Below are positions 61,512-64,000 of a DNA stretch of 64,000 nucleotides, one piece after another. Source of the DNA: 2-02-FULL-47-50 sp964479045 (GTDB lineage Bacteria > Pseudomonadota > Gammaproteobacteria > Eutrophobiales > Eutrophobiaceae). A program made the translations under genes and the position numbers. The stretch is taken from positions 62,001 to 126,000 of the forward strand of contig CAYZJI010000003.1 of assembly GCA_964479045.1 (NCBI GenBank), given 5' to 3'. The notes under the pieces are model-generated. The model searched no databases. It had not been told where the DNA came from and worked only from the letters and a program-made list of their open reading frames with translations. Numbering within the stretch: the first letter of the stretch is position 1; every line of letters begins with the position of its first letter.

Positions 61512-64000
61512 ATGCTCGCCGCCATTGTCAGATTCTCGATCCGCTTCCGGGGAGTTATCTTCGCGCTGGCATTGCTCCTGATTGGCTACGGCATTTATGA
61601 AATCCCGCGCGCGGGCCTCGATATTTTCCCGGAATTTTCTCCCAAGCTGGTGATCATCCAGACGGAATCTCCCGGGCTTTCCGCCGAACAGGTCGAGATT
61701 CTTGTTACCCAGCAGATTGAGAATGCGATAGGCGGACTTATCAATCTTAATCACGTTCGTTCGGAGTCCATCCAGGGCTTGTCGATCGTTACTGTTGTGT
61801 TTGAGGAAAACAGTGACGTCTACCGTAACCGTCAACTGGTGGCAGAACGTCTCGCCGGCATCAACGAACGTTTGCCGGAAACGGTCAAACAACCGGTTAT
61901 AGTACCACTCGCTTCATCATCGGCGACCATACTCACCATAGGTATTACCAGCGAAGAGCGCAGTTTGATGGAACTGCGCGAGATCGCGGACTGGACCATC
62001 GTCCCGCGTCTGTTGAGTGTACCCGGGATTGCCGATGTCAATGTGTTTGGCGGCGAAGTGCGGCAATTGCAGATCCAGATCAAACCGGAACAGCTCAAGC
62101 GTTTTGGCGTCAGCATAGAAGATGTTACACGTGTGGCTGAAGCCGCTACCGGGATACAGGGTTCCGGGTTTCTGGAAAATCAGAATCAGCGCATTACCTT
62201 AAGTGTCACCGGTCAACCCGTGGATGAACAGGCGCTGGAACAGGTCGTGTTGAAACGCCATGAAGGCGTGAATATCTTTCTGCGAGATGTTGCTGACATC
62301 AAAATGGCGCCGGAACCCCCTTTCAGCGCCGCTGCCATTATGGGCAAGCACGGCGTGGTGATGATGGTGATTGGACAGTATGGTGCGAATACCCTGACAG
62401 TTTCGCGTGCCGCTGAAGCGGCGCTGGCAGAATTCAAACCCTTGTTCGCGAAACAGGGGATTACGCTCTATCCTGAATTGTTCCGTCCGGCGAATTACAT
62501 TCAGACATCACTGCACAACATCTCCGGTCATCTGCTGGCCGGTGGTATTTTTGTTGTTGTAGTGTTGTGCCTGTTTTTATTCAATCTCAAAACCGCTTTT
62601 ATTTCTGCCCTTGCCATACCTTTGTCGCTGATCAGCGCGACCCTGGTGCTGCTCGGCATGGGGATCAATCTGAATGTCATGGTACTCGGCGGATTGGCGA
62701 TCGCACTGGGTGAAGTGGTGGATGATGCCATCATTGATACTGAAAATATTTTCCGGCGCCTGCGGCAGAACCGCATGCTGACAGCACCCCGGCCGGTGCC
62801 GGAAGTGGTCTTTGATGCGTCTATGGAAGTACGCGGTTCAGTCGTCTATGCAACATTTATTGTGGCTGTCGTATTCATTCCATTGTTGACATTGACAGGC
62901 CTTGCGGGCCGCCTGTTTTCCCCGTTGGGATTTTCCTACATTCTGGCGATTCTCATGTCACTGGTCGTGGCGTTGACGGTAACGCCGGCGCTTTGTTATC
63001 TGTTGCTGGAACGCGGCAAGCTGGCAGAAGATGATCCACCCCTGATCAGGATGATCAAGCCTTTATATGGCTGGTTACTGCAAATGATCGGTCGTGCGCC
63101 CATGCTGACAGTATCGGTCAGTCTCTTGTTCTGTCTGGTTGCGCTGGCGTTGGTACCGGGACTGGGTGGCCAGTTTCTGCCACATTTGCGAGAAGGGCAT
63201 TACATCGCACATACCTCAAGTTTGCCGGGAACGTCATTGCAGGAATCCATACGCATGGGTACGCAATTGACAGAACAATTCCTGAAAATACCCGGTGTGC
63301 ATTCTGTCTCTCAATGGGCGGGGCGTGCCGAACGCGGCGCTGATACGTTTGGCAGCCACTATAGTGAATTTGAGGTCGATCTCAAACCGATGTCCGGCAG
63401 TGAGCAGCAACGGGTACTGGATCAACTGCGCCAGACCATGCGCGAAATGCCGGGGATTTTATTTGAGGCCCATAATTTTCTGTCAGAACGCGTTGATGAA
63501 ACCATCTCCGGTTATCAGTCGCCCGTCGTGCTGAATATTTATGGTGATGATCTGGAACAACTGGATCAACTGGTGCAGCAAGTTGCAGGTGTGATGCGCA
63601 AGGTTCCGGGCGCTACCGATATCCAGTTGCGTTCACCTCCGGGCACGCCGTTATTGCAGATTCGTCTCAAACCGGAAGCACTGGCCAGTTGGGGATTGCG
63701 TCCGGTAGAGGTTATGGAGGCCATCAAGGTGGCATATGAAGGACAGATCGTCGGCCGTATTAATATGGGTAATCGTATCTATGATGTTGCCGTGTTTCTG
63801 GATGAAACAGAACGGCAGCAGCCGGATTCCGTAGCCAAACTGCCTTTGCGCACTCTCGATGGACTGTTTATCACACTGGATCAGGTGGCAGACATCACAC
63901 AGACCGGTGGCCGCTACAACATACTGCATCGTGGTGCACAGCGCGTACAAACGGTCACCGCGCATGTTGAGGGTCGTGATCTTGAATCATTCATGGACGA
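61512..64000 (+). CDS. RND efflux pump, heavy-metal (CusA-type) family, 3' end outside window
   Basis: The frame stays open from ATG 61512 to the last base (about 829 of an expected 1040 residues). Proton-driven inner-membrane pump of the HME family: MLAAIVRFSIRFRGVIFALALLLIGYG, PEFSPKLVIIQTESPGLSAEQVE, and the TM4 proton-relay segment GLAIALGEVVDDAIIDTENIFRRL. That segment has the VVD and EN of the family but Ala where zinc/cobalt pumps (CzcA) have an additional Asp (GLAID), the pattern of the copper/silver (CusA) type. It carries an extra Asp after the conserved one. Metal identity is an inference. Confidence 0.9.
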   Translation, partial: MLAAIVRFSIRFRGVIFALALLLIGYGIYEIPRAGLDIFPEFSPKLVIIQTESPGLSAEQVEILVTQQIENAIGGLINLNHVRSESIQGLSIVTVVFEENSDVYRNRQLVAERLAGINERLPETVKQPVIVPLASSSATILTIGITSEERSLMELREIADWTIVPRLLSVPGIADVNVFGGEVRQLQIQIKPEQLKRFGVSIEDVTRVAEAATGIQGSGFLENQNQRITLSVTGQPVDEQALEQVVLKRHEGVNIFLRDVADIKMAPEPPFSAAAIMGKHGVVMMVIGQYGANTLTVSRAAEAALAEFKPLFAKQGITLYPELFRPANYIQTSLHNISGHLLAGGIFVVVVLCLFLFNLKTAFISALAIPLSLISATLVLLGMGINLNVMVLGGLAIALGEVVDDAIIDTENIFRRLRQNRMLTAPRPVPEVVFDASMEVRGSVVYATFIVAVVFIPLLTLTGLAGRLFSPLGFSYILAILMSLVVALTVTPALCYLLLERGKLAEDDPPLIRMIKPLYGWLLQMIGRAPMLTVSVSLLFCLVALALVPGLGGQFLPHLREGHYIAHTSSLPGTSLQESIRMGTQLTEQFLKIPGVHSVSQWAGRAERGADTFGSHYSEFEVDLKPMSGSEQQRVLDQLRQTMREMPGILFEAHNFLSERVDETISGYQSPVVLNIYGDDLEQLDQLVQQVAGVMRKVPGATDIQLRSPPGTPLLQIRLKPEALASWGLRPVEVMEAIKVAYEGQIVGRINMGNRIYDVAVFLDETERQQPDSVAKLPLRTLDGLFITLDQVADITQTGGRYNILHRGAQRVQTVTAHVEGRDLESFMD

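Overview
The window is a piece of a gammaproteobacterial chromosome with roughly balanced base composition. The evidence is a MutH mismatch endonuclease, which is essentially restricted to Gammaproteobacteria, and the unbroken order rpsB-tsf-pyrH-frr-uppS-cdsA-dxr-rseP-bamA-skp-lpxD-fabZ-lpxA-lpxB-rnhB-dnaE-accA-tilS typical of that class. LpxA/B/D, BamA and Skp show a two-membrane, LPS-bearing cell. I cannot name the genus from sequence alone.

Layout. 1-6.6 kb: the tail of an unknown gene, a long non-coding leader, then an exopolysaccharide operon (outer-membrane barrel, Wza-like export protein, Wzc-like chain-length/tyrosine kinase, CpsB-type phosphatase, VpsP-like protein). 6.6-10.5 kb, minus strand: NAD-type isocitrate dehydrogenase that appears to start on ATA, tail-specific protease Prc, and a TPR protein. 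10.6-18.6 kb, accessory: a sorbosone-dehydrogenase-like lipoprotein, an alpha/beta hydrolase, an FKBP isomerase, an FkbM methyltransferase, a DCC/lipase-maturation-factor fusion, a HigBA-type toxin-antitoxin pair whose toxin is frameshifted, and three small unknown genes. 18.6-26.1 kb, minus strand: serA-serB, dusA, mutH, glnD, map. 26.2-46.4 kb, plus strand: the large housekeeping block (translation, isoprenoid, phospholipid, outer-membrane and lipid A biogenesis, DNA polymerase III, fatty acid synthesis, tRNA lysidine).

46.4-55.1 kb is the most unusual part. Six tightly packed minus-strand genes encode an L,D-transpeptidase, a DUF302-like periplasmic protein, a MotA/TolQ/ExbB-type channel subunit, an ExbD/MotB-like partner with an unfamiliar periplasmic domain, a small membrane protein, and a transmembrane protein with a periplasmic VWA and a cytoplasmic FHA domain. 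Just upstream lies a short orphan pqqA with its own strong terminator and a near-consensus sigma-54 promoter. Divergent from it is a histidine kinase/NtrC-family regulator pair. Together they suggest a self-contained sigma-54-controlled peptide gene beside an uncharacterised ion-driven envelope complex.

55.1-64 kb: NDH-2, a DUF1244 protein, cytochrome b561, a TraB/GumN protein, and a tripartite heavy-metal-type RND efflux operon (TolC-like, periplasmic adaptor, RND pump running off the window end). Two 175-bp MITE-like elements (14.8 and 57.7 kb) flanked by TA sit between convergent genes, and their ends supply the stop codons of the adjoining genes.

All product names rest on reading the translated sequences against remembered family features; no database search was run.
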